The notes beneath the pieces were generated by a model. The model saw nothing but the letters and a program-made list of their open reading frames with translations. It was not told where the DNA came from and made no database searches. 64,000 bases of DNA. Source: SIG607 sp045592625. GTDB taxonomy: Bacteria; Bacillota; Clostridia; Oscillospirales; Acutalibacteraceae. The DNA lies in the NCBI GenBank assembly GCA_045592625.1, contig JAZNVC010000001.1, forward strand, positions 124,001 through 188,000, in the 5' to 3' direction. Positions 16,000 to 22,620 of the stretch are shown here, one piece after another; position 1 is the stretch's first letter, and each line of letters starts with the position of its first letter. A program made the position numbers and the translations under genes.

Positions 16000-16983
16000 A
16001 TGAAAAAAATATTAAGTTTATTATTGGTGCTTTTATTGGTTTTGGGCTTTACAGGTTGTACTGCTAAAATAAAGGAACCCCAAACGGCAGAAATAAATGT
16101 TTACGTGCTGTCAGGACCTACAGGTATAGGTGCTGTTAATCTTCGTGCAAAAAGCGAAGAAGGCAAAACTCTTAATAAATATAACTTTAAAATGGTTTCG
16201 GCAAACGACGAAATTGTTGCAGCCGTTTCAAACTCAGATGCTGACATTGCCGCAGTTGCCACAAACCTTGCCTCTACTCTTTATAACAAAACAAACGGCG
16301 GTGTAACGGTTTTGGCTGTCAACACCACAAGTGTTTTGTCCATACTTACAAACTCAACTCAAATAAACAGTGTAGCCGACCTTAAGGGCAAAACAATTTA
16401 TTCCCCCGGGCAGAACGCAAACCCCGAATATATTCTCCGTTACGTTCTTAAAGAAAATAACATTGACCCCGACAAAGACGTTACAATTAAATTTGTTGCC
16501 GACGGAAGCGAACTTCCTGCCGTTTGGGCAAAAGAGGAAAATAAAGATGCCGTTATTATGGCTCCCCAGCCTGTTGCTACAAGCATTCTTTTAAACTATC
16601 AGACGGCACAAAAAGCCTTGGATATGGGCGAAGAATGGGCAAAGGTGTCTAATGACAGCAGTCTTTATATGGGTTGCGTAATTGTCAGAAATGATTTCCT
16701 AAAGGAAAATGAAGGCGCAGTAAAAACCTTCCTAAAGGAATATGAGGAATCTATAAATATGGCAACTTCCGACGTTAATACTACAGGTACTCTCTGTGAG
16801 AAATACGGTATAATTCCCAAGGCAGCCCTTGCAACAAAGGCGATTTCTTCTTGCGGAATTACCTATATTGCAGGAGAGGAAATGAAGAAAGGACTTTCGG
16901 GTTATTTAAAGGTTATGTATGACGCTAATAATAAATCTGTTGGCGGAAAACTTCCCGAAGACAACTTCTACTATGCAGGCTAA
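16000..16983 (+). CDS. ABC transporter substrate-binding lipoprotein (NitT/TauT/NMT1-like)
   Basis: 327 aa. A lipoprotein signal peptide (MKKILSLLLVLLLVLGFTGC) carries a lipobox ending in the acylated Cys. The mature part resembles the SsuA/TauA/THI5-like periplasmic-binding fold: VLSGPTGIGAVNL near the start and DLKGKTIYSPGQNANPEYILR in the middle. The ATG at 16000 is chosen because AAAGG lies eight bases upstream; the GTG at 15991 overlaps that site. It delivers an unidentified small solute, possibly an anion, sulfonate, pyrimidine precursor or metal complex, to the permease encoded immediately downstream. Confidence 0.85.
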   Translation: MKKILSLLLVLLLVLGFTGCTAKIKEPQTAEINVYVLSGPTGIGAVNLRAKSEEGKTLNKYNFKMVSANDEIVAAVSNSDADIAAVATNLASTLYNKTNGGVTVLAVNTTSVLSILTNSTQINSVADLKGKTIYSPGQNANPEYILRYVLKENNIDPDKDVTIKFVADGSELPAVWAKEENKDAVIMAPQPVATSILLNYQTAQKALDMGEEWAKVSNDSSLYMGCVIVRNDFLKENEGAVKTFLKEYEESINMATSDVNTTGTLCEKYGIIPKAALATKAISSCGITYIAGEEMKKGLSGYLKVMYDANNKSVGGKLPEDNFYYAG

Positions 16984-17719
16984 AAAAATTATAAAAAATT
17001 TTTTAATATTAGTTTTTTTCCTATTGCTGTGGCAAACGGTTGCTTTTTTTGTAAATAAAAATCTGCTTATAGCTATACCCACGCCGCTAACCGTTGCACA
17101 GGCTTTTTCTCGCTTATCTAAAAATATTTCATTTTGGCTTTCGGCAGCCTATTCTTTATACAGAGTGCTTATAGGCTTTCTTCTTGCAGTGTTTACAGCA
17201 ACCCTGCTTGCTACTGTTTCGGTTAAAATAAAAATAATCAGAGAATTTATTTCTCCCCTGCTTCGCCTTATGAGAGCAGTTCCCGTTGCCGCATTTATTA
17301 TTCTTGTTTTTTTATGGGTACGGGGAAAAAATATTCCTACCCTTATAGCTTTTCTGACGGTATTGCCAATAGTATGGGATGCCACCTATAACGCACTTTG
17401 CTCGGTGGATAAAAGTCTTGTTGAAATGGCAGAGGTTATGGGTTTAAAGAAAGGAAAGATTTTCAGATTTATTACCTTTCCTTCCATAAGACCTGCCTAT
17501 TCCGCCGCCTTGGTGACAGGACTCGGTTTTGCCTGGAAATCTGGGGTAGCAGCAGAGGTAATAAGCCGTACCGAAATGTCACTGGGTAATCTTTTGTGGA
17601 TAGGTAAAAACGCCATAGATTATGATGAGGTTTTTGCAGTAACGGCAGTTATAGTCTTTTTCAGCGTGATTTTTGAGTATCTTTTAAAGCTTACTCTCAG
17701 CAAAGGGGTGGCGAAATGA
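16973..17719 (+). CDS. ABC transporter permease (NitT/TauT type)
   Basis: 248 aa with about six transmembrane helices and a BPD_transp_1-type permease domain. The EAA-loop that docks the ATPase is visible as EMAEVMGLKKGKIFRFITFPS near residues 155-175. The start at 16973 overlaps the end of the binding-protein gene by 11 bases. Single permease genes forming homodimers are usual for this importer class. It overlaps the ATPase gene by four bases (ATGA). Confidence 0.88.
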   Translation: MQAKKIIKNFLILVFFLLLWQTVAFFVNKNLLIAIPTPLTVAQAFSRLSKNISFWLSAAYSLYRVLIGFLLAVFTATLLATVSVKIKIIREFISPLLRLMRAVPVAAFIILVFLWVRGKNIPTLIAFLTVLPIVWDATYNALCSVDKSLVEMAEVMGLKKGKIFRFITFPSIRPAYSAALVTGLGFAWKSGVAAEVISRTEMSLGNLLWIGKNAIDYDEVFAVTAVIVFFSVIFEYLLKLTLSKGVAK

Positions 17720-18282
17720 TAGAACTCAGTAATGTTACCTTTTCCTATAAAGGAAGCAAAGAAAAGGTATTAAAGGATTTTTCTCTTAAAATAAAGAAAG
17801 GTCAAAGAATATGGCTCAGCGGTGCTTCGGGCAGAGGCAAAACCACCGTACTTCGTCTTATAATGGGACTGGAAAAGGCAAAAAAAGGCAAAGTAAAAAT
17901 AAATGAAGAGGCTGAAATTTCCGCCGTATTTCAAGAGGACAGACTGATTCCTTTTGTATCGGTAGAAAAAAACATTTCTCTTTTTTCAAATGAAGAAAAA
18001 GCACGAGAACTCCTTTTTGAACTTGGTCTAAAGGACACCGCCCAAATGTCTGTCAACTCTCTTTCGGGCGGTATGAAGCGAAGGGTTGCTTTGGCCAGGG
18101 CACTTTCAAAGGATTTTGATATACTTCTTCTTGATGAAGCCTTAAACGGACTGGATGAAGAAACCAAAAACAAAACGGCTCAGGTAATAAATAAATATAC
18201 CCAAAACAAAACAGTTATATTTGTTTCCCACAGCAAGACGGAAGCAGAACTTTTAAATGCACAAGAATTTAAACTTATATAA
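17716..18282 (+). CDS. ABC transporter ATP-binding protein
   Basis: Energises the importer. 188 aa, shorter than the usual 220-250 because the region after the H-loop is minimal. Walker A is GASGRGKTT (residues ~36-44), the Q-loop AVFQEDRL, the signature LSGGMKRRVALARAL, Walker B DILLLDEALNGLD and the H-loop FVSHSK; all catalytic residues are present. It closes the regulator-binding protein-permease-ATPase operon, with its stop one codon before a bidirectional terminator. Confidence 0.92.
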   Translation: MIELSNVTFSYKGSKEKVLKDFSLKIKKGQRIWLSGASGRGKTTVLRLIMGLEKAKKGKVKINEEAEISAVFQEDRLIPFVSVEKNISLFSNEEKARELLFELGLKDTAQMSVNSLSGGMKRRVALARALSKDFDILLLDEALNGLDEETKNKTAQVINKYTQNKTVIFVSHSKTEAELLNAQEFKLI

Positions 18283-18318
18283 AAATAATCGCATCGAATT
18301 TTCGATGCGATTATTTTT
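18281..18318. terminator. Bidirectional terminator, ABC operon / immA-like gene
   Basis: 18-bp perfect inverted repeat (18281-18298 with 18301-18318) centred on CGATGCGA-type arms; A-run on one side, T-run on the other. It overlaps the last codon of the minus-strand protease gene. Confidence 0.88.
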
Positions 18319-18739
18319 CACAGTAATATTTTAAAACCTTTTCCATATAATGAACAGGTACCGAAAAATACTCGGCAAGGTCGCTTGTTGTGTAAACACC
18401 GTTTTTTATGGCTTCCTTTAATAGTTTAATGGGAACAAGAAAGTGAATAGCCCATTTTTCCGCTTTGTGCTCGATTTTTTGTCTTTCAAAATCAGAGCAG
18501 TCGCCGTCATAAAAGCCGCCGGTGGCAATATGCCCCATTTCGTGAGCAAGTACTACCCGTTCTTCACATTCTCTGCCGAAAACGGCAGGGTCAATACCAA
18601 TATAACAGTCGTCACCAATATTAACGGTGACGGCTTTATTTTTAGGAAGATTAAAGCTCATTACCTTTATACCTTCCTCCTCAGCAAGACGGTAAAGTTC
18701 ACTAAGGGTTTTGCTCTTTATCGTAAATGAATTTTGCAT
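18311..18739 (-). CDS. ImmA/IrrE-family metallopeptidase
   Basis: 142 aa. The zinc-protease motif HEMGH is at residues 66-70, and a downstream acidic ligand candidate lies in KIEHKAEKWA (~88-97). In ICEBs1, ImmA cleaves its partner repressor ImmR after DNA damage. The gene immediately upstream encodes an Xre-type repressor and overlaps this one by 38 bases, the same pairing. I infer that it inactivates that repressor and so releases the divergent Y-family polymerase operon. It ends within a terminator hairpin. Confidence 0.88.
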   Translation of the reverse strand: MQNSFTIKSKTLSELYRLAEEEGIKVMSFNLPKNKAVTVNIGDDCYIGIDPAVFGRECEERVVLAHEMGHIATGGFYDGDCSDFERQKIEHKAEKWAIHFLVPIKLLKEAIKNGVYTTSDLAEYFSVPVHYMEKVLKYYCEK

Positions 18740-19031
18740 AGCGTTTCACTTCTTCCCACATTTCGTCGGTTACGTCTTGGCTTCCTCCGAAAAGAGCAAC
18801 CTTTAACTGATTTTCAATAATTTTTGAGTTTTTGCCTTCTAAAAGAAATTCTACACTAACCGAAAAAAATGAGGCAATTTTAGATAAAACTGAAGCGGAA
18901 AGGGCTTTGCTTCTGCCCATCTTATAGTCTGAAAGGGTAGCACGGGGAATGGCACAATCTCTGCAAAGGTCGGTAACCGTTACTCCTTTATCCTTGCAAA
19001 GCGTTTCGATTCTTTCGTAAACCGTATCCAT
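18702..19031 (-). CDS. Xre-family helix-turn-helix repressor (ImmR-like)
   Basis: 109 aa. The N-terminal HTH_3 domain (residues ~3-65: RIETLCKDKGVTVTDLCRDC, then AIPRATLSDYKMGRSKALSA) is followed by a tail that may be the protease-sensitive or dimerisation part. The start MDTVYERI at 19031 is fixed by AAAGGTGG at good spacing; longer in-frame starts run into the promoter region. Divergent from the polymerase operon, with overlapping promoters. A palindrome lies inside the opposite promoter's spacer. Most likely the local repressor of both transcripts. Confidence 0.9.
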   Translation of the reverse strand: MDTVYERIETLCKDKGVTVTDLCRDCAIPRATLSDYKMGRSKALSASVLSKIASFFSVSVEFLLEGKNSKIIENQLKVALFGGSQDVTDEMWEEVKRYAKFIYDKEQNP

Positions 19032-19068
19032 AAATTTTCCACCTTTAGTAAAAATTTTTTGTAGGCAC

Positions 19069-19097
19069 TTGACAATTACGGATTTCCGTAATATAAT
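19069..19097 (+). promoter_or_regulatory. Perfect-consensus sigma-A promoter of the polymerase operon
   Basis: TTGACA (19069-19074), exactly 17 bp, TATAAT (19092-19097). A promoter this strong in front of an error-prone polymerase would need tight repression. The operator occupies the spacer and the SOS box abuts the -10. Confidence 0.93.
19075..19092. promoter_or_regulatory. Operator-like palindrome inside the promoter spacer
   Basis: ATTACGGA-TT-TCCGTAAT is a perfect 8+2+8 inverted repeat filling the spacer between -35 and -10. It is the best candidate binding site for the divergent Xre repressor. A half-site TTACGGA recurs at 19161-19167, but there it coincides with the ribosome-binding site and may be chance. 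Confidence 0.75.
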
Positions 19098-19118
19098 AGA
19101 ACATACGTTCGAGGACAA
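19090..19118 (-). promoter_or_regulatory. Candidate promoter of the xre-immA operon
   Basis: On the minus strand TTGTCC (complement of 19113-19118), 17-bp spacer, TATATT (complement of 19090-19095). It overlaps the opposite promoter, and the LexA-type box lies within its spacer. Confidence 0.55.
19098..19111. promoter_or_regulatory. LexA-type SOS box
   Basis: AGAACATACGTTCG matches the Gram-positive LexA (DinR) consensus CGAACRNRYGTTYG at 13 of 14 positions. It starts directly after the -10 box, so LexA binding would block the polymerase operon. Confidence 0.8.
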
Positions 19119-19178
19119 AAACATTATATAACCTTTTGTACTTGAAGTCAAGAAAAATTTTTACGGAGGTAAACAGCA

Positions 19179-19544
19179 TTGTATTATTGTTCGGATTGTC
19201 GGATGGAGTTTCAGTTCGCAAAGGTTTATTTTGAACCGACACCGAAGGGGAGTGAAAGACTTTTGCTCTGTCCATACTGTTCAGGGATGAATTACAGTGA
19301 AAAGCGGGGCAATTACTGCAGTTATTGCGGACGTCCTACAGGACTGAGTGTCAGAAGATACTGTAGCGAGAGCTGTAAATCACAGGGCGAAAAAATGTTT
19401 GCAAAGCAAAAGGAGCAAGAAGAAAACAGAAGAAACAGCCCTTTATATAAAGCGGTTAATGAGGTGGACACCTACAATAAATACCACGGCTGTAATTTGA
19501 GCTACGGACAGTATTACGCATTAAAAGGAGCAGGGATTATATGA
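19179..19544 (+). CDS. Zinc-ribbon protein of the SOS polymerase operon
   Basis: 121 aa, function unknown. Cysteine pairs at residues 4/7, 31/34, 47/50 and 62/66 would form two zinc ribbons, followed by a charged helix and a C-terminal NKYHGCNLSYGQYYALKGAG segment. The start is TTG at 19179 with ACGGAGGT eight bases upstream. First gene of the operon under the perfect promoter, overlapping the next by four bases. Its constant company with an HTH protein and a Y-family polymerase suggests a DNA- or polymerase-binding accessory role, but this is inference. Confidence 0.8.
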   Translation: MYYCSDCRMEFQFAKVYFEPTPKGSERLLLCPYCSGMNYSEKRGNYCSYCGRPTGLSVRRYCSESCKSQGEKMFAKQKEQEENRRNSPLYKAVNEVDTYNKYHGCNLSYGQYYALKGAGII

Positions 19545-19876
19545 GGGAAATGTCGGTGGATGAAAAAAGAATTTATCTTGAACAGTATCCTCTCACATTG
19601 GCTGTTATTAACCGTTGCTATTTACTGTCGGCTAAAAATGCCGATAAAAGCGAAAATTACAAAAGAAAAATGAATGAAGCGGTACTTCTTAGGGATTTTA
19701 TTGAAAACGATATAGAAAAAATCGTCGATAAAGTAGAAAGCGAGGTATTGGCTCAAAAATATCTTTGCGGAAAAACCTTGGAAGAAACAGCCGTACTGCT
19801 TAACTACAGCAAACGGCAGGTGGAAAGAATTCATTTAAACGCACTGGAACATTTGGCACCGTCATACATTTGTTAA
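19541..19876 (+). CDS. Sigma-70 region 4-like / ArpU-type HTH protein
   Basis: 111 aa. The N-terminal half is helical and charged. The C-terminal ~40 residues (LAQKYLCGKTLEETAVLLNY then SKRQVERIHLNALEHL) form a sigma region 4-like helix-turn-helix as in small phage-type regulators. It lacks region 2, so it cannot be a full sigma factor. Overlaps the zinc-ribbon gene (ATGA) and lies 12 bases before the polymerase gene. It may regulate late steps of the damage response or act as an adaptor; no function is proven. Confidence 0.75.
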   Translation: MREMSVDEKRIYLEQYPLTLAVINRCYLLSAKNADKSENYKRKMNEAVLLRDFIENDIEKIVDKVESEVLAQKYLCGKTLEETAVLLNYSKRQVERIHLNALEHLAPSYIC

Positions 19877-19888
19877 AGGAGAATAAAA

Positions 19889-21106
19889 ATGGAACGTACA
19901 ATACTTCATTGTGACCTTAATAACTTTTTTGCATCGGTAAGTCTTCTTTATAATCAGACCTTTTACGGACAACCTGTTGCAGTTGCAGGAAGTGTGGAAC
20001 AACGTCACGGAATAATACTTGCAAAAAATGAAATAGCTAAAAAATTCGGAGTAAAAACAGCAGAACCTATATGGAAGGCAAAGCAAAAATGTGCGGGACT
20101 GATTATTTTACCGCCTATTTACGATAAGTACGAAGAATTTTCCATAAAGGCAAGAGAAATTTATCACCGCTATACCGATATGGTAGAGCCCTTTGGAATG
20201 GACGAATGTTGGCTCGACGTTACGGGAAGTAATCTTCTTTTCGGTGACGGTAAAACCATAGCCCAAAAAATAATGCGTGATATAAAAGAAGAACTGGGCA
20301 TAACCGCCTCAGTTGGAGTAAGTTTTAATAAGGTTTTTGCAAAGCTTGGAAGCGATATGAAAAAGCCTGAAGGACTAACGGTCATAAGCAAAGAAAATTT
20401 TAAAGAAAAAATATATTCTCTGCCTGTAAGCGATCTTCTTTTTGTGGGAAACAGCACAGCGTCAAAACTTATGAGCAGAGGAATATTTACCATAGGCGAT
20501 ATAACCCTTGCGGGAGATGAAATGCTGAGCAAAATCCTTGGTAAAAACGGCATAATGCTTAAAAAATGTGCTATGGGACTGGACGACAGTGCGGTGATTA
20601 CTCCAAAGAAGACAGACCACCCCAAAAGCGTGGGACGTTCACGCACCCTATCGGAAGATTTTGAGGATTTGGATGAGGTTTTCAGAGAACTGCTCTTTTA
20701 CGGAGAAGAAATCGCCGAAAATTTGAGGGAAAAAGAGGTTTATGCAACAGGAGTCACCCTTATTATAAGAGATACCGATTTAAAAACCAACGAATATGCA
20801 ATAAGGATAGATTCGGGAACACAAACGGGAATTACTCTGGCACGAACGGCAATGAATCTTTTTAAAGAGCACGGGAAACTGCCCTGCCGAAGTGTAGGAC
20901 TAAGGGCAACAAGACTTAAAGAGGGAGACGCAAATATACAGCTTGATATGTTTAGTTCTTGCGATGATGAGGATAAACTTTTAAAAATAGAACAGCAAAT
21001 AAGCAGTATTTGTGCCCGTTTCGGAAAAAATGCCGTAGTAAGAGGCTCTCTGCTTTTTAAAAACAAAAACCTCTCTCCCGGCTTTAAGCCACCCTATTGC
21101 AAATAA
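19889..21106 (+). CDS. Y-family (DinB/UmuC-type) translesion DNA polymerase
   Basis: Error-prone polymerase for damage bypass; 405 aa. The palm has the first catalytic Asp in ILHCDLNNFFASV (residue ~9) and the Asp-Glu pair in GMDECWLDVTGS (~105), with NFF as the steric-gate region. The little-finger domain (~235-345) follows. The C-terminal QLDMF motif (~352-356) is a beta-clamp-binding peptide. AAAGGAG precedes the ATG. Third gene of the operon with LexA-type and palindromic operators, so damage-inducible expression is expected. It could be called Pol IV-like or UmuC-like; I leave the symbol open. Confidence 0.95.
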   Translation: MERTILHCDLNNFFASVSLLYNQTFYGQPVAVAGSVEQRHGIILAKNEIAKKFGVKTAEPIWKAKQKCAGLIILPPIYDKYEEFSIKAREIYHRYTDMVEPFGMDECWLDVTGSNLLFGDGKTIAQKIMRDIKEELGITASVGVSFNKVFAKLGSDMKKPEGLTVISKENFKEKIYSLPVSDLLFVGNSTASKLMSRGIFTIGDITLAGDEMLSKILGKNGIMLKKCAMGLDDSAVITPKKTDHPKSVGRSRTLSEDFEDLDEVFRELLFYGEEIAENLREKEVYATGVTLIIRDTDLKTNEYAIRIDSGTQTGITLARTAMNLFKEHGKLPCRSVGLRATRLKEGDANIQLDMFSSCDDEDKLLKIEQQISSICARFGKNAVVRGSLLFKNKNLSPGFKPPYCK

Positions 21107-21131
21107 GAGATTTTTATTTATTATTCATATT

Positions 21132-21162
21132 AAAAAAACCTCTGTGCATACCGGCACAGAGG
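21132..21162 (-). terminator. Leftward rho-independent terminator 1
   Basis: CCTCTGTGC (21139-21147) pairs perfectly with GCACAGAGG (21154-21162). On the minus strand the stem is followed by seven T (plus-strand A-run 21132-21138). On the plus strand no T-run follows directly, so its main direction is leftward, opposing transcription that leaves the recombinase segment. Confidence 0.75.
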
Positions 21163-21168
21163 TCAAAT

Positions 21169-21195
21169 TTTCGTTTATTACCCACATAAATGAAG
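21169..21195. repeat. Recombination-site-like dyad, copy 1
   Basis: TTTCGTTTA - TTACCCACA - TAAATGAAG: 9-bp inverted arms around an asymmetric 9-bp centre. Same orientation as copy 2, 66 bp away. Both copies are part of a 65-66-bp tandem unit that also contains the terminator hairpin. Confidence 0.7.
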
Positions 21196-21198
21196 CAC

Positions 21199-21228
21199 AA
21201 AAACCCTCCGTGCATATCGGCACAGAGG
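21199..21228 (-). terminator. Leftward rho-independent terminator 2
   Basis: Arms at 21205-21213 and 21220-21228. In the leftward RNA every position pairs (one G-U wobble); in the rightward RNA the same position is a C-A mismatch. Five T follow on the minus strand. The stem therefore seems selected for leftward termination. Confidence 0.7.
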
Positions 21229-21234
21229 TAAAAG

Positions 21235-21261
21235 TTTCATTTATTACCCACATAAACGACA
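21235..21261. repeat. Recombination-site-like dyad, copy 2 (proposed left inversion site)
   Basis: TTTCATTTA - TTACCCACA - TAAACGACA. The centre is identical to copies 1 and 3, and the orientation is opposite to copy 3 on the far side of the recombinase gene. Confidence 0.75.
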
Positions 21262-21306
21262 GCGAAAACAGATGCATTGGTAAAATATTCCGTAGTCGCG
21301 GGTAAC

Positions 21307-21335
21307 ATTATGACACAATAATGCCGATTTGTCAA
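21307..21335 (-). promoter_or_regulatory. Strong outward promoter inside the putative invertible segment
   Basis: On the minus strand TTGACA (complement of 21330-21335), exactly 17 bp, CATAAT (complement of 21307-21312). At present it reads left into two tandem terminators and would produce only a short untranslated RNA. After inversion it would drive the SipW surface operon. Confidence 0.75.
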
Positions 21336-21380
21336 TACAAAATGCATAATTTTGCAGATTTTTTTCAGTATTGACACAAA
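21328..21380. promoter_or_regulatory. Divergent -35 elements / recombinase arm-site candidates
   Basis: TTTGTCAATAC (21328-21338) and GTATTGACACAAA (21368-21380) are inverted copies, each containing a TTGACA. TGACACAA also occurs at 21311-21318. The right copy may be the -35 of the recombinase gene, though no good -10 follows at 17 bp. Such repeats may equally be arm-type binding sites of the recombinase. Confidence 0.4.
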
Positions 21381-21457
21381 TTTTAATACATTTGGGATTA
21401 TTTATGGTCAATTTTGCCGTCAAAATATACTTATAGCACGAAGGGATGTAAAGAACA

Positions 21458-22558
21458 GTGTCACGAAGAGGAGAATGTATCTACAAAAGGAAAGATGGTA
21501 GATGGGAGGCTCGGTATGTTAAGGAATTAGGTATCGACGGAAGGAAAAAATATGCCTCAATTTATGCTCCGACATATAAAGAAGCTAAAGAAAAACAAAT
21601 GTACGCTATGCATAATATTGCTAAAAAATTAACAATATCGGCAAAATTATGCATAAAAGATATTACTTATGAGTGGCTTTTAAGTATTAAAAGTCGAATT
21701 AAGCCGTCCAGTTATATTAAATACGAAAATATGTGCAAAAATCATATAATTAAGAATTTGGGAAATATTCCTCTTAATGATATAAACTCGGTGACAGTGC
21801 AAAAGTTCACAATGTTTCTTAAAGAAAACGGACGAATAGACGGAGGTAAACTATCTGATAAAACAATAAACGACATACTTATTATATTAAGCCTTATATT
21901 CAGATATGCCGAAGAACATCATTCTGCAAATCTTCCTCATATAAAAGGGGTAAGGCAAGAGAAAAAAGAGGCAAGAGTGCTTTCAAACGAAGAACAGAAG
22001 CGGCTTTGTGCCTATTGTATTAATGACACCGATAGTTATAAATTTTCGATTTTACTTGCACTTTATACAGGAATCAGAATAGGAGAATTATGTGCTCTTA
22101 AATGGCAGGACATAACCGACACCTATATAATAATAGATAAAACTATGCAGCGTCTTAAAACCGATAACGGAGAGACAGACATTTTTGTCACCAGTCCTAA
22201 AAGCGATTGTTCTAAGCGAATAATACCGTTGCCTGAATTTTTAAAAGAAACCATAAATAAAAGGCGAAAGGATGACGGATATGTACTTGCAACCGCCAGA
22301 AGTCCTTACTGTGAACCTAGGACAATGCAACATCGATTTAAAGAAACGGCAGAACTCCTAAACTTGGAGGGGGTTACCTTTCATACCTTAAGGCATACAT
22401 TTGCTACTCGTTGTGTAGAAGCAGGTTTTGATATTAAAACTCTTTCGGAAATACTTGGGCATTCTGACGTTAAAGTAACCTTAAACAGATATGTTCATTC
22501 TTCCTTTGAATTAAAGCAAAAAAATATGCAAAAGCTGATGTTTATAGATTTTGTTTAA
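21458..22558 (+). CDS. Tyrosine-type site-specific recombinase (integrase family)
   Basis: 366 aa with all catalytic residues: Arg207 (GIRIGE), Lys248 (SPKSD), His309 and Arg312 (HTLRH), His335 (LGHSD) and the nucleophile Tyr345 (NRYVH). The N-terminal ~55 residues (ECIYKRKDGRWEARYVKE) form the arm-binding domain of Tn916-type integrases, and a SAM-like core-binding domain follows at ~65-160. The start is GTG at 21458 with AAGGGA upstream. No excisionase, relaxase or phage gene is nearby, and the flanking dyads are inverted relative to each other, so a DNA-inversion role is more likely than integration. Confidence 0.93.
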   Translation: MSRRGECIYKRKDGRWEARYVKELGIDGRKKYASIYAPTYKEAKEKQMYAMHNIAKKLTISAKLCIKDITYEWLLSIKSRIKPSSYIKYENMCKNHIIKNLGNIPLNDINSVTVQKFTMFLKENGRIDGGKLSDKTINDILIILSLIFRYAEEHHSANLPHIKGVRQEKKEARVLSNEEQKRLCAYCINDTDSYKFSILLALYTGIRIGELCALKWQDITDTYIIIDKTMQRLKTDNGETDIFVTSPKSDCSKRIIPLPEFLKETINKRRKDDGYVLATARSPYCEPRTMQHRFKETAELLNLEGVTFHTLRHTFATRCVEAGFDIKTLSEILGHSDVKVTLNRYVHSSFELKQKNMQKLMFIDFV

Positions 22559-22564
22559 ATGGTC

Positions 22565-22620
22565 AAAAAAATGGTAAGAACAGAGAGAAGCTCTCTTGTT
22601 TTCTTACCATTTTTTATTTT
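22565..22620 (+). terminator. Terminator of the recombinase gene
   Basis: Long stem: AAAAAATGGTAAGAA pairs with TTCTTACCATTTTTT, with AGAGAG/CTCTCT nearer the loop, then TTTTTATTTTTTTT. It should isolate the downstream surface operon from recombinase transcription. Confidence 0.88.

Noticed and set aside
19161..19167. Second repressor operator half-site TTACGGA in the polymerase operon leader
   Set aside because: It coincides with the ACGGAGGT ribosome-binding site and has no inverted partner.
21132..21268. CRISPR-like repeats
   Set aside because: Only two tandem units, each a terminator hairpin plus dyad; no spacer pattern and no cas genes.
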